A stretch of 64,000 nt of DNA. It comes from Dysgonomonas mossii (GTDB lineage: Bacteria; Bacteroidota; Bacteroidia; Bacteroidales; Dysgonomonadaceae). The position numbers and the translations under genes were made by a program. Positions 8,749-18,557 of this stretch are shown here, in pieces; positions within the stretch are counted from its first letter, which is position 1, and each line of letters begins with the position of its first letter. The DNA is taken from positions 245,321-309,320 of the forward strand of contig NZ_SPPK01000005.1 in the NCBI RefSeq assembly GCF_004569505.1. The letters are read 5' to 3'. A model generated the notes under the pieces. That model was not told the origin of the DNA, ran no database searches, and saw only the letters and a program-made list of their open reading frames with translations.

Positions 8749-9588
8749 TTATCTGTCTACCTCTGCTCTCACCATCCTGTCGTTTTTGTTTAAGTCCTGA
8801 AATAGTGAAACGTTTATAAATCCTTTGCTTTTGACTAATTCTACTGTAGACTCTCCTTTCGCTTGATTTATTTCGAAGTATAATTTGCCGTTTGGCTCGA
8901 GTAGATCTAAGGCAATATCGGCAATCCGGTCATAAAACAAAAGTCCGTTATTGTCGGGTACGAACAGTGCAGTGTGTGGTTCATAGTCTAGGACATTCTG
9001 ATCCATCCCGGATTTTTCTTTTTCCAAGATATAAGGAGGATTGCTGACTATAATATCAAATTTGGTGTCTGTAGGATAATTTTTTAGAACATCCACATTT
9101 CTGAAGTTTACATCCACAGCATTTGATTCTGCGTTGAGGGTTGCGATCTTTAATGCCTCTTCTGATATATCCCATGCTTCGATGTATCCTTCTTCTAAAT
9201 GTTTTGCTAATGCTATTGCAATAGCTCCGCTACCGGTACCGATATCGAGTACTTTTAGTCCTGATTTTTTGTTTTCGTTCAAAATCAGTTCCACAAGCTC
9301 TTCCGTTTCGGGGCGAGGTATGAGTACATCCTTCGTCACATGAAAAGGAAGTCCGAAGAATTCGGTTTCACCAATAATATACTGTATTGGTTCAGACATT
9401 TTTAAACGATATAGTATAGAATGCAGTAAGTCGGTTTGTTCTTCCGTCAACATTGTGTCTGATATCACAGCCTGAGGATACGAACGCTTGGTTATATGTT
9501 CTATTATAATACGTATAAATCCCGAAATTTCACTTTCGGGATAATACGCTTTTAGATATTCTTTTATATAAGAAATTGTTTTTTGCAT
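8749..9588 (-). CDS. prmC: Peptide chain release factor N5-glutamine methyltransferase
   Basis: 279 residues. An N-terminal helical domain binds the release factor. The SAM site DIGTGSGAIAIALA lies near the middle and the catalytic NPPY motif in IIVSNPPYILEKE follows. PrmC methylates the glutamine of the GGQ motif in RF1/RF2. The preceding hflX ends 26 bases away on the same strand, suggesting cotranscription. Confidence 0.93.
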   Translation of the reverse strand: MQKTISYIKEYLKAYYPESEISGFIRIIIEHITKRSYPQAVISDTMLTEEQTDLLHSILYRLKMSEPIQYIIGETEFFGLPFHVTKDVLIPRPETEELVELILNENKKSGLKVLDIGTGSGAIAIALAKHLEEGYIEAWDISEEALKIATLNAESNAVDVNFRNVDVLKNYPTDTKFDIIVSNPPYILEKEKSGMDQNVLDYEPHTALFVPDNNGLLFYDRIADIALDLLEPNGKLYFEINQAKGESTVELVKSKGFINVSLFQDLNKNDRMVRAEVDR

Positions 9589-9614
9589 CAGGCTGTACTA
9601 TTTTCTTTTCTTCC

Positions 9615-10835
9615 TTATTCCATTTCTTCGTCGTACTTCTGAAAGAGGAAATCGTTGTAAGGGTAGCGTTCTATATGGATCGCTTTTATTCTCTCATACA
9701 ACTTCTGTTTCAACTCCTCGATATTCAATTTCTCTGTAGCCGAAATAAAAATACAATCGTTGTGCATTTTGTTCATCCACGAATTTTTGAGTTCCTCCAA
9801 AGAAATGTTTTCCTTTGTTTTAGGAGTCAAGTCATCTTCATCTTTGGGTTTATAAGAAAAAGAGTCCACTTTATTAAAAATCAATATAGTTGGTTTTTCC
9901 TCTTTGTCTATCTCTAGTAATGTTTTGTTTACTACCTCTATTTGTTCTTCGAAGTTAGGATGAGAAATATCCACTACATGTAATAACAGGTCAGCCTCTC
10001 TTACTTCGTCTAATGTAGACTTAAATGATTCGACAAGATGAGTAGGCAATTTGCGGATAAAACCTACAGTGTCGGATAACAGAAATGGGAGGTTGTCGAT
10101 GATAACCTTTCTTACTGTCGTATCCAGTGTTGCAAAAAGTTTGTTTTCCGCAAAAACTTCCGATTTGCTTAGCAGCGTCATAAGGGTTGATTTTCCCACA
10201 TTGGTATATCCGACTAAGGCAGCACGTACCATTTTTCCTCTGTTTTTTCTCTGAGAAGCCATTTGTTTGTCAATACCTTTCAGCTCTTCTTTTAGGAATG
10301 CTATCTTGGTAAGAATGATACGGCGGTCGGTCTCCAACTGAGTTTCCCCCACACCACGCATCATTACACCTCCCCCTCGCTGACGGTCTAAGTGAGTCCA
10401 TAAACGGGTCAAACGTGGAAGCAGATATTGATATTGTGCCAGTTCTACCTGTGTCTTGGCATAAGCAGTTTGGGCACGCATGGCAAATATATCGAGGATG
10501 AGGCTTGTACGGTCAAGAATTTTCACTTGCAATTCCTTCTCTATATTCCTTATCTGCTTGGGAGAAAGTTCATCATCGAAAATGACTAGACCGATCTCAT
10601 TATCTTCCATATATTGCTTTATTTCCTGTAATTTTCCTGTACCTACGAAGGTAACGGGATTTGCCTTTTCAAGCTTTTGTGTGAATTTTTTTACAGGAAC
10701 GATACTCGCCGTTTCGGCAAGGAATGCAAGCTCATCGAGGTACTCTTTTACCTGTTCTTCTGTTTGGTATTGAGTGATAAGCCCTACTAGAACTGCTTGT
10801 TCGTTTTTTGATTCTGATATAATAAAGTCTTTCAT
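9615..10835 (-). CDS. hflX: GTPase HflX
   Basis: 406 residues. The N-terminal HflX domain contains FDDELSPKQIRNIEKEL, and a glycine-rich linker (GGGVMMRGVGETQLETDRR) follows. The GTPase domain has G1 GYTNVGKST, G3 DTVGFIRKLP and G4 NKVD. HflX binds the 50S subunit and can split stalled ribosomes. It lies 31 bases after the GH92 gene and just before prmC, both same strand. Confidence 0.94.
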   Translation of the reverse strand: MKDFIISESKNEQAVLVGLITQYQTEEQVKEYLDELAFLAETASIVPVKKFTQKLEKANPVTFVGTGKLQEIKQYMEDNEIGLVIFDDELSPKQIRNIEKELQVKILDRTSLILDIFAMRAQTAYAKTQVELAQYQYLLPRLTRLWTHLDRQRGGGVMMRGVGETQLETDRRIILTKIAFLKEELKGIDKQMASQRKNRGKMVRAALVGYTNVGKSTLMTLLSKSEVFAENKLFATLDTTVRKVIIDNLPFLLSDTVGFIRKLPTHLVESFKSTLDEVREADLLLHVVDISHPNFEEQIEVVNKTLLEIDKEEKPTILIFNKVDSFSYKPKDEDDLTPKTKENISLEELKNSWMNKMHNDCIFISATEKLNIEELKQKLYERIKAIHIERYPYNDFLFQKYDEEME

Positions 10836-10866
10836 ATAATCTTTTAATCTCTAAAGATTTTAAATC

Positions 10867-12906
10867 CTATTTGTACTCTAACTCCAAAGTTCCACCTTTG
10901 AGAATGTCATTGTGGTTTATTCTGAAGTCGGAGATAATTTTTCCGTTATACTTCACCTGTCTGATTATAGCATCGGGTGATTTACGGTTCTTCGTTGTAA
11001 TGTTTAATTTTTTTCCGTTATCCAACTGTATGGTAATATTATCATAAAGCGGAGAAACGATCTCGTACCACGGTTCGCCTACTACCAGAGGATATAGTCC
11101 TATTGTAGAGAATACATACCATGCACTCATTGTGCCATCGTCTTCGTCCATTTCAGGCATGTATCCTTTCGGTTCTGTCTTAAAAGGCTTGCCATAATAA
11201 GGTGTCGGATATTCGGCATTCCCTCCATACAGGTGGTTCAAATCTTCTTTTATGATGCGTCTTACATTCGCCTGTGCTTTCTCGTATTGTTGCAAGCGAT
11301 TAAAAATATACGGAGCATGTATTCCCGGTTCGTTTCCTTGATTAAACAGATTGTTGTCAAAGAAATAGGTGAGTTGCTTCGCTAAGATGTCTTGTCCTCC
11401 TGCACTGTCAGTCATTTCGTTCAGGTATTGAGGCAAAGCCCAGCGATATTGCCAGCGTGTACCTTGATAAAGTCCGCTACCTCGCATCTTTGTAAAAGAA
11501 TCGTCAATGTTATTAAAATCTGTATTCCATGTTTTTATAAATGTGCTTTTTGCTTTGTCGCTATAGTAATTAGCGTCATCCGTTTTGTTTAATATCTCCG
11601 CTATCTGAGCCATAGCCCACCAGTCGATACAGCTCTCCAGTGTCTGATCGGGACGATTGGTAGGGAGATTATCCATTTCTTTTTTTATTCCATTGTAAGC
11701 TTCAGCTAAATTGATATTGGTGATCCCTTTCTTGTACGCATCCAGTAACACAACTTGTGAATGCTCGGTACGTACTGTGGGGGTTGATTCGAAGTCTGTA
11801 GCCCAATCTTTTTTGCCATATATATACAGATTACATAAAGAGTTTGCAATATCTCTCATCGATTTCGAATCGAGTAGGGTGATTAACGGAAACTTGGTGC
11901 GATATGTATCCCACATAGACCAGCAACTATAATATGTATAATCCTTTTTTTGCTGTACTTCTCCATTTGTAGCCAAATACTTTCCGTCGATCGAGGTCGT
12001 ATTTGCCGGACTAAGAAATACTCTGTACAGAGAGGTGTAGAATAGTTTCTTTTCATCTTCGCCAGCTCCTTTTATTTCTATTCGCGATAGGATGTTTTCC
12101 CATGCATTACTGGCTTGTGATTTTATTTGTTCAAAAGTAAGGTCTTTTATCCCTTCGTTTTCTAAACGAGCTATTTCTGTGCTAATCGGAGAAAGTGCAA
12201 CTCTTACTTCTATCGGTTGATTATCAGTTCCCTCAAACGCCAGCTCTACATCTTGCTCATGCTTTACATTTACTGTAAAAGGCTTGCTTATACTTATGTT
12301 GAAGTACAGTTTGTAAGCACCATGATCGCATGTATTGCCTGCATGTATATATCCTTGTATTTCCCTGTCTGAAATAATCTCATAATCACAGTCCAGTACT
12401 CTGGTGAAAGATGAAGCGAAGTTTATCGACATCTTTTGCGCTTCCCCTTTTGGGTAGTGATAACGTTCTATAGCTACATTGTGAGTTGCTGTCAATTCTG
12501 CTTTTATTCCATTGGTAAGAGTGGTGGTATAGTAACCCGGAGTAGCAGACTCTAGTTCTTTATTCATACTCATGCTAACGTCTTTCGCTACAGGTTTGAT
12601 GCTTAAATTGCCTCCTGCGCCACTACAGCCGATACCAGATATACGATTGACCGAGAACCCGGAAATCTTACTTACATCATAATCGTATCCGACATGAGTT
12701 CTGGGATCAGAATCGGGACAAACCCTCGCCATACCGTATGGAACACATGCGGCAGGATCTACCTGTCCGTTATCTCCGGCTGTACCCATAAAGAGATAAA
12801 CATATTCGTTCTTTGTCTTTCCTTGTTGAGCAAAGAGATCATTTGTATTTATTAGTATCGAGCAGAATAGAATAATCAGAATGAGCGATGGTTTATAGAA
12901 TCTCAT
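10867..12906 (-). CDS. GH92 family alpha-mannosidase-like protein
   Basis: 679 residues if translation starts at the ATG at 12906; a GTG 18 bases upstream is possible but less likely. A signal peptide (about 1-27) precedes the GH92 lectin-like N-domain (FMGTAGDNGQVDPAACVPYGM, GIGCSGAGGNLSIKP) and the (alpha/alpha)6 barrel with WSMWDTYRTKFPL, NEPGIHAPYIFN and EMDEDDGTMSAWYVFS. The acidic EMDEDDGTMSAW segment is typical of the calcium-dependent GH92 active site. It is exported and probably removes alpha-linked mannose. It stands 8 kb from the GH2/GH92 pair and has no SusC/SusD neighbour. Confidence 0.92.
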   Translation of the reverse strand: MRFYKPSLILIILFCSILINTNDLFAQQGKTKNEYVYLFMGTAGDNGQVDPAACVPYGMARVCPDSDPRTHVGYDYDVSKISGFSVNRISGIGCSGAGGNLSIKPVAKDVSMSMNKELESATPGYYTTTLTNGIKAELTATHNVAIERYHYPKGEAQKMSINFASSFTRVLDCDYEIISDREIQGYIHAGNTCDHGAYKLYFNISISKPFTVNVKHEQDVELAFEGTDNQPIEVRVALSPISTEIARLENEGIKDLTFEQIKSQASNAWENILSRIEIKGAGEDEKKLFYTSLYRVFLSPANTTSIDGKYLATNGEVQQKKDYTYYSCWSMWDTYRTKFPLITLLDSKSMRDIANSLCNLYIYGKKDWATDFESTPTVRTEHSQVVLLDAYKKGITNINLAEAYNGIKKEMDNLPTNRPDQTLESCIDWWAMAQIAEILNKTDDANYYSDKAKSTFIKTWNTDFNNIDDSFTKMRGSGLYQGTRWQYRWALPQYLNEMTDSAGGQDILAKQLTYFFDNNLFNQGNEPGIHAPYIFNRLQQYEKAQANVRRIIKEDLNHLYGGNAEYPTPYYGKPFKTEPKGYMPEMDEDDGTMSAWYVFSTIGLYPLVVGEPWYEIVSPLYDNITIQLDNGKKLNITTKNRKSPDAIIRQVKYNGKIISDFRINHNDILKGGTLELEYK

Positions 12907-12985
12907 AATTAAAGTTTTTCGCACAGAATTTGGTATAATGGGCTAAAGGTAAGAATAATCTGTAAGAGGTAGCAGTCCATAGATA

Positions 12986-13018
12986 TTAAAAAAGAGCCTG
13001 CATTGTAGGCAGACTCTT
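12986..13018 (-). terminator. Rho-independent terminator of rplS
   Basis: On the minus strand AAGAGTCTGC pairs with GCAGGCTCTT (one T-G wobble) around a 7-base loop and is followed by TTTTTT. It lies 36 bases past the rplS stop codon and separates rplS from the GH92 gene. Confidence 0.85.
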
Positions 13019-13053
13019 CTGTATCTTTTTCGTACTTTGTTGTAGGATAAGAA

Positions 13054-13416
13054 TTAAGCTTTGTTAGATACAACTCTTTTTTCTTTGATTCTAGCTTTCT
13101 TACCTGTAAGACTACGAAGGTAATACAATTTAGCACGACGAACTTTACCCACTTTGTTTACAGTGATACTGTCAATAAATGGTGATTCGATAGGGAAAAT
13201 TCTTTCTACACCGATGTTGTCAGACATTTTACGAACAGTGAAACGTTTTTTTGTTCCGTGTCCTGCAATTTTAATAACCACACCGCGGTACTGCTGAACA
13301 CGTTCCTTGTTACCTTCTTTGATACGGTAAGCAATTGTCACTGTGTCACCACTTTTGAATTTAGGAAACTCTTTTCCTGTAGCAAATGCTTCTTCTGCAA
13401 CTTTAATTAAGTCCAT
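13054..13416 (-). CDS. rplS: 50S ribosomal protein L19
   Basis: 120 residues starting at MDLIKVAEEAF. Upstream in-frame sequence lies in the leader and overlaps the promoter, so this ATG is preferred. The core PKFKSGDTVTIAYRIKEGNKERVQQYRGVVI and the KVGKVRRAKLYYLRSLTGKKARIKE tail match L19, a 50S protein near the subunit interface. It has its own promoter and terminator and appears monocistronic. Confidence 0.97.
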   Translation of the reverse strand: MDLIKVAEEAFATGKEFPKFKSGDTVTIAYRIKEGNKERVQQYRGVVIKIAGHGTKKRFTVRKMSDNIGVERIFPIESPFIDSITVNKVGKVRRAKLYYLRSLTGKKARIKEKRVVSNKA

Positions 13417-13491
13417 GATTATATATGGTTTTGTTGTTAATATACGCAATATACACGAGCACCTCCCGTCAGAGATTACGCAAAGCGGATG

Positions 13492-13521
13492 CAAAGATAA
13501 CGATATTTCCGAAAATTGCAA
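13492..13521 (-). promoter_or_regulatory. Promoter of rplS
   Basis: The minus strand has TTG (13519-13521), a 19-base spacer and TATCTTTG (13492-13499), an excellent match to the Bacteroidota promoter. The resulting leader before the L19 ATG is about 70 bases. Confidence 0.75.
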
Positions 13522-13559
13522 TACCTTAACCTCTATTTTTGAAACTATTAGGATGGGCG

Positions 13560-14468
13560 TCAGAAGGTGTATTCCATTCCTATTCCGTAAGAGTTATCTC
13601 CTATATTTGGAGCTATTGCCAGAGTATGTTTCGAATTTAAGTGGTTCGGGTATAAAATTTTATTGATTGTTGGCAATAAAAGATAACTGGCTTCGACACT
13701 GAATATGCCTATACCGGCTCCCATTAAAACATCACTTACCCAATGCCTTTTGTTAAGTACACGCAATGCACCTGTTGCAGAAGAGGCTATATATCCGCTA
13801 AAAGCTATGTAGGGTGATTTGCCTATATACTCACGGAACAGTATGTGTGCACCGACAAAACTCGTAGCTGTATGACCCGACGGAAATGAATTGCGTGTCG
13901 ACCCGTCAGGTCTAAGTACTCCGGTACTGTTTTTTAGAATGTTGACAGTTCCCGCCATCAGAAGGTGAGACGTAGCCATTATGATCGTTACATCTTTCAG
14001 ATCGTGATTACCTTTAATTCCCGCAAGATTTAGTGCATATACAGAAACGGCAGGAGCAAACTGTAGATAATCATCATATATCATCTTATTCTTAAAGTGC
14101 TCGCCTACCTCATTGTTTGTGCTTTTGTCCAGATCTTTAAGCATATGATTCTCGTGTGCCATGATGCCGTAAGCGATAAATAGAGTAGGCGCTATTAATC
14201 TGGGATACGTTGAGTTAAAGCTTATTTGTTCAATATTTAATTCTGGAATTTTGTTTTCCCATTTGTCGGAGTCGATATTTAAAGGAGCCTGAGGTAATGC
14301 AGATAAATCTATTTTAGGAAATAATGTCTTGTCGGGCAAAGAGCTGCTTTGTAATAATTTCGGTTTGGATGTAATTAACGGCTTATATTCTTGGGCATAC
14401 AAATATATAATGCCTGTCTGCGTGAATAGTATAATGATAAAAAGACTTACTTTTCTAAGCGCATTCAT
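13560..14468 (-). CDS. PAP2 superfamily phosphatase, membrane/exported
   Basis: 302 residues from the ATG at 14468; a TTG slightly upstream is less likely. There is an N-terminal hydrophobic signal (LFIIILFTQTGIIYLYA). The phosphatase signature is complete: KNSTGVLRPDG, NSFPSGHTATSF and RVLNKRHWVSDVLMGAGIG, supplying the catalytic histidines and aspartate. Family members dephosphorylate lipid phosphates such as undecaprenyl diphosphate, phosphatidic acid or lipid A phosphates outside the cytoplasm. The C-terminus ends in Phe (GIGMEYTF), which could mean outer-membrane association. Substrate not determined. Confidence 0.85.
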   Translation of the reverse strand: MNALRKVSLFIIILFTQTGIIYLYAQEYKPLITSKPKLLQSSSLPDKTLFPKIDLSALPQAPLNIDSDKWENKIPELNIEQISFNSTYPRLIAPTLFIAYGIMAHENHMLKDLDKSTNNEVGEHFKNKMIYDDYLQFAPAVSVYALNLAGIKGNHDLKDVTIIMATSHLLMAGTVNILKNSTGVLRPDGSTRNSFPSGHTATSFVGAHILFREYIGKSPYIAFSGYIASSATGALRVLNKRHWVSDVLMGAGIGIFSVEASYLLLPTINKILYPNHLNSKHTLAIAPNIGDNSYGIGMEYTF

Positions 14469-14613
14469 ATATGTCAAATTTGATAGTTTATTGATGATAA
14501 ATATATAACGAAGAAGTTTTTATTTCGTTATTTGTTGGATATGTTTTAAGGTTAAATAATCATAACACAAGGTATTATATCTTTGTTAATCTATGTTTAA
14601 TTAAAGCTTCTTA

Positions 14614-14646
14614 TTGGTTTTATAAGGCTTATTCGTTATACTTTTG
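14614..14646 (+). promoter_or_regulatory. Promoter of the GH3/beta-lactamase-like fusion gene
   Basis: TTG at 14614-14616 and TACTTTTG at 14639-14646 match the -33/-7 pattern with a slightly long spacer of 22. A second -7-like box, TATCTTTG at 14578-14585, lacks a clear -33. The rest of the divergent gap 14469-14692 is AT-rich with no gene. Confidence 0.55.
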
Positions 14647-14692
14647 TATGTATACAGGAGAAAAAGCCTTTTAATTTATTATCAAACATAAG

Positions 14693-17600
14693 ATGAAAAT
14701 AAAATATATAGCAGCTGCAACTGCATTCTTTGCAACGATATGCCTCAATGTTGCTGCTTTAGGAAGTAAAACAACGACTCTCTACGATACGGTCGATAAA
14801 GAAAAAATGGGACATTGGGTCGACTCGGTTTATAATCAAATGTCGCTAGATGAGCGTATCGGGCAGCTTTTTATGCCTATTGTAAGCGGAGATAATACGG
14901 AGTCGAATAAAAACACAATAAAAAGCCTGATAACAAACCAGTATGTCGGCGGGCTTTTGTTCTCTAAAGGCTCTCCTCAAAATCAAGCAGAACTCACCAA
15001 TTATGCGCAACAGGTGGCTAGAACTCCTTTGATGATCTCGCTTGATGGGGAGTGGGGTTTATCCATGAGGTTGGATAATACAACACAGTTTCCTCGCAAT
15101 ATGATGCTGGGTGCAATTCAAAATGATTCCCTGTTATATTATTATGGTCTCGAAGTTGCCCGACAGTGCCGACAGATAGGTGTGCAGGTAAATTTTGCTC
15201 CGGCACTCGATGTTAATAGCAATCCTAATAATCCTGTGATAGGGAACCGTTCGTTCGGTGAAGACCCTGACCGTGTAGCCCAACTTGGTGTTATGTATTC
15301 GAAAGGCTTGGAAGCAGGCGGGGTGATGGCCGTAGCGAAACATTTTCCGGGACATGGCGATACATCCACTGACTCTCATAAAACTTTGCCTACCATTACG
15401 CATGACAAAGACAGGCTTGATGATTTTGAGATAAAACCTTTCAGAAAATACATTGATGCAGGTTTGTCGGGAATGATGATCGGGCATTTAAATATTCCTG
15501 CTCTCGATCCTAAAAGGCAACCCAGCTCTCTGTCTGAACCTATCACTACGAAGCTGTTGCAAAACGATCTTGGCTTTTCGGGATTGATCTTTACAGATGG
15601 TTTACAGATGAAAGGGGTTTCGGGAGAAGATAACTATTGTGTGAGGGCTTTGTTAGCAGGCAATGATATTCTTCTCGGACCGGTAAATACAGCAAAAGAA
15701 TTCAATGCGGTAAAGAAAGCGATAGTAGATACCTTACTCACGGAATCGCAAATAGAGGTTAAGTGTAAGAAGGTATTGGCATATAAATATATCCTGGGTT
15801 TGAATCATGTCACGACTATAGAAGCTTCGGGTCTTATTCAAAATCTGAATAATGCGAATGCCGAGTGGATAAACCGAAACCTGCATCGGGATGCGATGAC
15901 ATTGATAAAAGATGATGATAAAATCGTCCCGCTAAAGGAGCTTGATAAGAGAAAAATTGCAGCGATATCGATAGGCGCTTCGGTGGACAATACATTTCAT
16001 AATATATTGAAAATGTATGGAGATGTTACCTGCTTCAATGTCTCGGATAGTGATGCCCTTTTACAACTCAAAAAAGTACTTGAGCCATATAATACAATTA
16101 TAGTGTCGGTGCACACTACAAGAACAAATTTTAGTACTGCTATACAAAATGTGATGCAAGGAAAAGAAACTGTACTAGCCTTTTTCCTTAATCCTTATCG
16201 GGTAGCGGTTTATGCATCAGCTGTCAAAAATGCCGATGGGGTTTTACTGGCTTATGAAGATACCGATCTGGCTCAGAATTATGCAGCTCAAGCTATATTT
16301 GGTGGCAATGCTATTACAGGAAAAGCTCCTGTGACAGTAAAAGGAGTGTTTAAAGAGGGAAAAGGCATTAATACTAAAAAGATAAGACTAAGTTATACTG
16401 TACCCGAAAATGTAGGCATAGCAACAAGCCGATTGGATGGTATAGAGACTATTGTACAGGAAGGTATAAAAGCACAGGCTTTTCCCGGATGTCAGATATT
16501 GATAGCCAAAGATGGAGAAGTTATTTATAATAAATCATTCGGCTCATTCGAATATGATGGTAAGCAAAAGGTAACGAATACCGATTTGTACGATCTTGCC
16601 TCCATGACGAAAGCTACAGCTACCGTTCCTGCTGTGATGAAGTTGTATGACGATGCTAAATTGAAACTCAATACACCTATTAGCAACTATGTATCGGTGC
16701 TGAAAGGTACGGACAAATCGGATATAACAGTTAGGGATGCTCTCTTGCATGAAAGCCGACTTCCGGCCTTTATCCCTTACTATATGAATGCGATAGACGA
16801 AGATAGCTATGAAGGTAAATTGTTCAATCGTACGCAGACTTCTCTTTATTCTGCTCAGTTTGATGCGAATACATGGGCTCGTACAGATTATAAATTTAAA
16901 CCTTCGATTGTGTCTCAAACCCCTAAAGCGGGTTTCTTGCCTTTGGCCGAGGGACTTTACATCAACGAAACTTATTCAGATACTATTATCTCTGAAATTG
17001 CGAAGTCGAAATTGTCTAAAAGGAAACAATATGTGTATAGTTGTCTCAATTTCATGCTACTGAAAGAAGTTGTGGAAAAAATATCGAAAGAGGATTTGAA
17101 TACATTTGTACAGGAAAACTTTTTCAGTAAGCTGGGAGCTACAACAACGACTTACAATCCGTTGACAAAATTCGATAAGCAAAGGATTGTCCCTACCGAG
17201 AAAGATGACTTTCTACGCAAACAACTCTTGCAAGGCTATGTACATGACGAAGGTGCAGCTTTTATGGGTGGAATATCGGGTAATGCAGGCTTATTTTCGG
17301 ATGCGAATGATATTGCCAAACTGTATCAAATGTGGCTGAATATGGGTACGTATGGCGGTGAGGAGTATTTGTCGCCAAAAACATGTCAACTGTTTCTTCA
17401 AGCAAAGAGCGGAATTTCACGCCGTGGGCTGGGATTTGATAAGCCGGAAACAACCACAGGTAAATCGAGTCCGACAGCATTAAGCGCCCCTGCTGGTACA
17501 TACGGGCATACCGGTTTTACAGGAACTTGCTTCTGGGTCGATCCCGATAATAATTTAATTTATATATTTTTGTCGAACAGAGTGAACGATAAGCGAACTC

Positions 17601-17740
17601 ATAATGCGATATCTACTTTAAATATACGTACACGTATTCAGGAGGAGATATATTCGGCGATGAAAAAAGGAACTTTATCACAAGAATCAAATATAACTAA
17701 TACTAATACCAATGACAAACAAAAGACTGACGCTGAATGA
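14693..17740 (+). CDS. GH3 beta-N-acetylglucosaminidase fused to a beta-lactamase-like serine hydrolase
   Basis: 1015 residues with an N-terminal signal peptide. The GH3 domain (about 40-380) has the NagZ signature AKHFPGHGDTSTDSH, with the Asp-His dyad of bacterial N-acetylglucosaminidases, and the nucleophile region FTDGLQMKGV. A GH3 C-domain-like segment follows (about 390-560). The C-terminal serine hydrolase (about 575-1000) shows SMTK (SxxK), YSCLN (YxN) and HTGFTG (the KTG-like box). This fusion is known in Bacteroidota and fits periplasmic peptidoglycan turnover: one half cutting GlcNAc-MurNAc linkages, the other acting on peptide or ester bonds. The end overlaps the next gene by 29 bases. 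Confidence 0.9.
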   Translation: MKIKYIAAATAFFATICLNVAALGSKTTTLYDTVDKEKMGHWVDSVYNQMSLDERIGQLFMPIVSGDNTESNKNTIKSLITNQYVGGLLFSKGSPQNQAELTNYAQQVARTPLMISLDGEWGLSMRLDNTTQFPRNMMLGAIQNDSLLYYYGLEVARQCRQIGVQVNFAPALDVNSNPNNPVIGNRSFGEDPDRVAQLGVMYSKGLEAGGVMAVAKHFPGHGDTSTDSHKTLPTITHDKDRLDDFEIKPFRKYIDAGLSGMMIGHLNIPALDPKRQPSSLSEPITTKLLQNDLGFSGLIFTDGLQMKGVSGEDNYCVRALLAGNDILLGPVNTAKEFNAVKKAIVDTLLTESQIEVKCKKVLAYKYILGLNHVTTIEASGLIQNLNNANAEWINRNLHRDAMTLIKDDDKIVPLKELDKRKIAAISIGASVDNTFHNILKMYGDVTCFNVSDSDALLQLKKVLEPYNTIIVSVHTTRTNFSTAIQNVMQGKETVLAFFLNPYRVAVYASAVKNADGVLLAYEDTDLAQNYAAQAIFGGNAITGKAPVTVKGVFKEGKGINTKKIRLSYTVPENVGIATSRLDGIETIVQEGIKAQAFPGCQILIAKDGEVIYNKSFGSFEYDGKQKVTNTDLYDLASMTKATATVPAVMKLYDDAKLKLNTPISNYVSVLKGTDKSDITVRDALLHESRLPAFIPYYMNAIDEDSYEGKLFNRTQTSLYSAQFDANTWARTDYKFKPSIVSQTPKAGFLPLAEGLYINETYSDTIISEIAKSKLSKRKQYVYSCLNFMLLKEVVEKISKEDLNTFVQENFFSKLGATTTTYNPLTKFDKQRIVPTEKDDFLRKQLLQGYVHDEGAAFMGGISGNAGLFSDANDIAKLYQMWLNMGTYGGEEYLSPKTCQLFLQAKSGISRRGLGFDKPETTTGKSSPTALSAPAGTYGHTGFTGTCFWVDPDNNLIYIFLSNRVNDKRTHNAISTLNIRTRIQEEIYSAMKKGTLSQESNITNTNTNDKQKTDAE

Positions 17741-18557
17741 CGAATTGAAACCATTTTTTAGTACCGAAAACCAGCTAATATGGGATTTGATAATAGAAAA
17801 CAAAACCGAAGAATTGCAACCGGTATTATCGGAAGAAGATGAGTTTATAAATAAAATACTTGCCGAACTTTTTACAGAGGGTAAGAGCGATACACTAGAT
17901 GCATACGATTTTGTAACGATCAAAGAGCCCAATAGCAGTTTATTCAGAGATTTGGTTCGTTTCATTTTTGCATCAGATATCAATGGAAATTATGATGAAA
18001 TAAAAGAATCGATCTTGAATAAGATTTTCGATTTTACACCCGATATGATTGAGCAGTTGCAAAAGGAGACTCAAGGATATCCTATGAGGCCTGTTTCCGA
18101 AGTTGTGATCAAAGAAGCTTCATCGATTCGCATGTCATTGAATACATTGGCTTATTATTTTCGCGAAAAGGAAGATGTTGAAGGTCTGCACTTCGCTACG
18201 GTTATGAGAACCAAGCTTACGTTGTCTATCATGAGTAACTACAAAAATATAGTGGGGCATGATATGATAGAAGCTGCCAAAATAAAGGAACGGGTGGGAG
18301 AGACGGAAGCCGCTCTTGTTTTTTATAATGCTGCCCGTGAGAACCTGAAAAATGAACTGCATTGGTTTGTTGAAAGTCCGGAGATGGGAGCCAGCGAAGA
18401 TGATGTGATTATGCTACAATCTCTTAAAGAAGCATATCAGTCTATCGACAGATTAAAGAATACAGAGGAGTTTGTGCAAACATGTCAAATTATCGACGAA
18501 ATATTGAGCAGAGAATATGTTGAGTATGACTTCGATGAAGAGGATGAGGAAGATTAA
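17712..18557 (+). CDS. Unknown cytoplasmic protein with acidic tail
   Basis: 281 residues, no signal peptide or membrane segment. It is predicted largely helical, with a TPR-like stretch near 185-215 (AAKIKERVGETEAALVFYNAARENLKNEL), and ends in a very acidic tail (YDFDEEDEED). I do not recognise the family. The start overlaps the GH3 fusion by 29 bases and the end overlaps the dipeptidase gene by about 20, so the three are probably translationally coupled. The context suggests a link to wall turnover or quality control of exported enzymes, but that is only inference. Confidence 0.8.
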   Translation: MTNKRLTLNDELKPFFSTENQLIWDLIIENKTEELQPVLSEEDEFINKILAELFTEGKSDTLDAYDFVTIKEPNSSLFRDLVRFIFASDINGNYDEIKESILNKIFDFTPDMIEQLQKETQGYPMRPVSEVVIKEASSIRMSLNTLAYYFREKEDVEGLHFATVMRTKLTLSIMSNYKNIVGHDMIEAAKIKERVGETEAALVFYNAARENLKNELHWFVESPEMGASEDDVIMLQSLKEAYQSIDRLKNTEEFVQTCQIIDEILSREYVEYDFDEEDEED

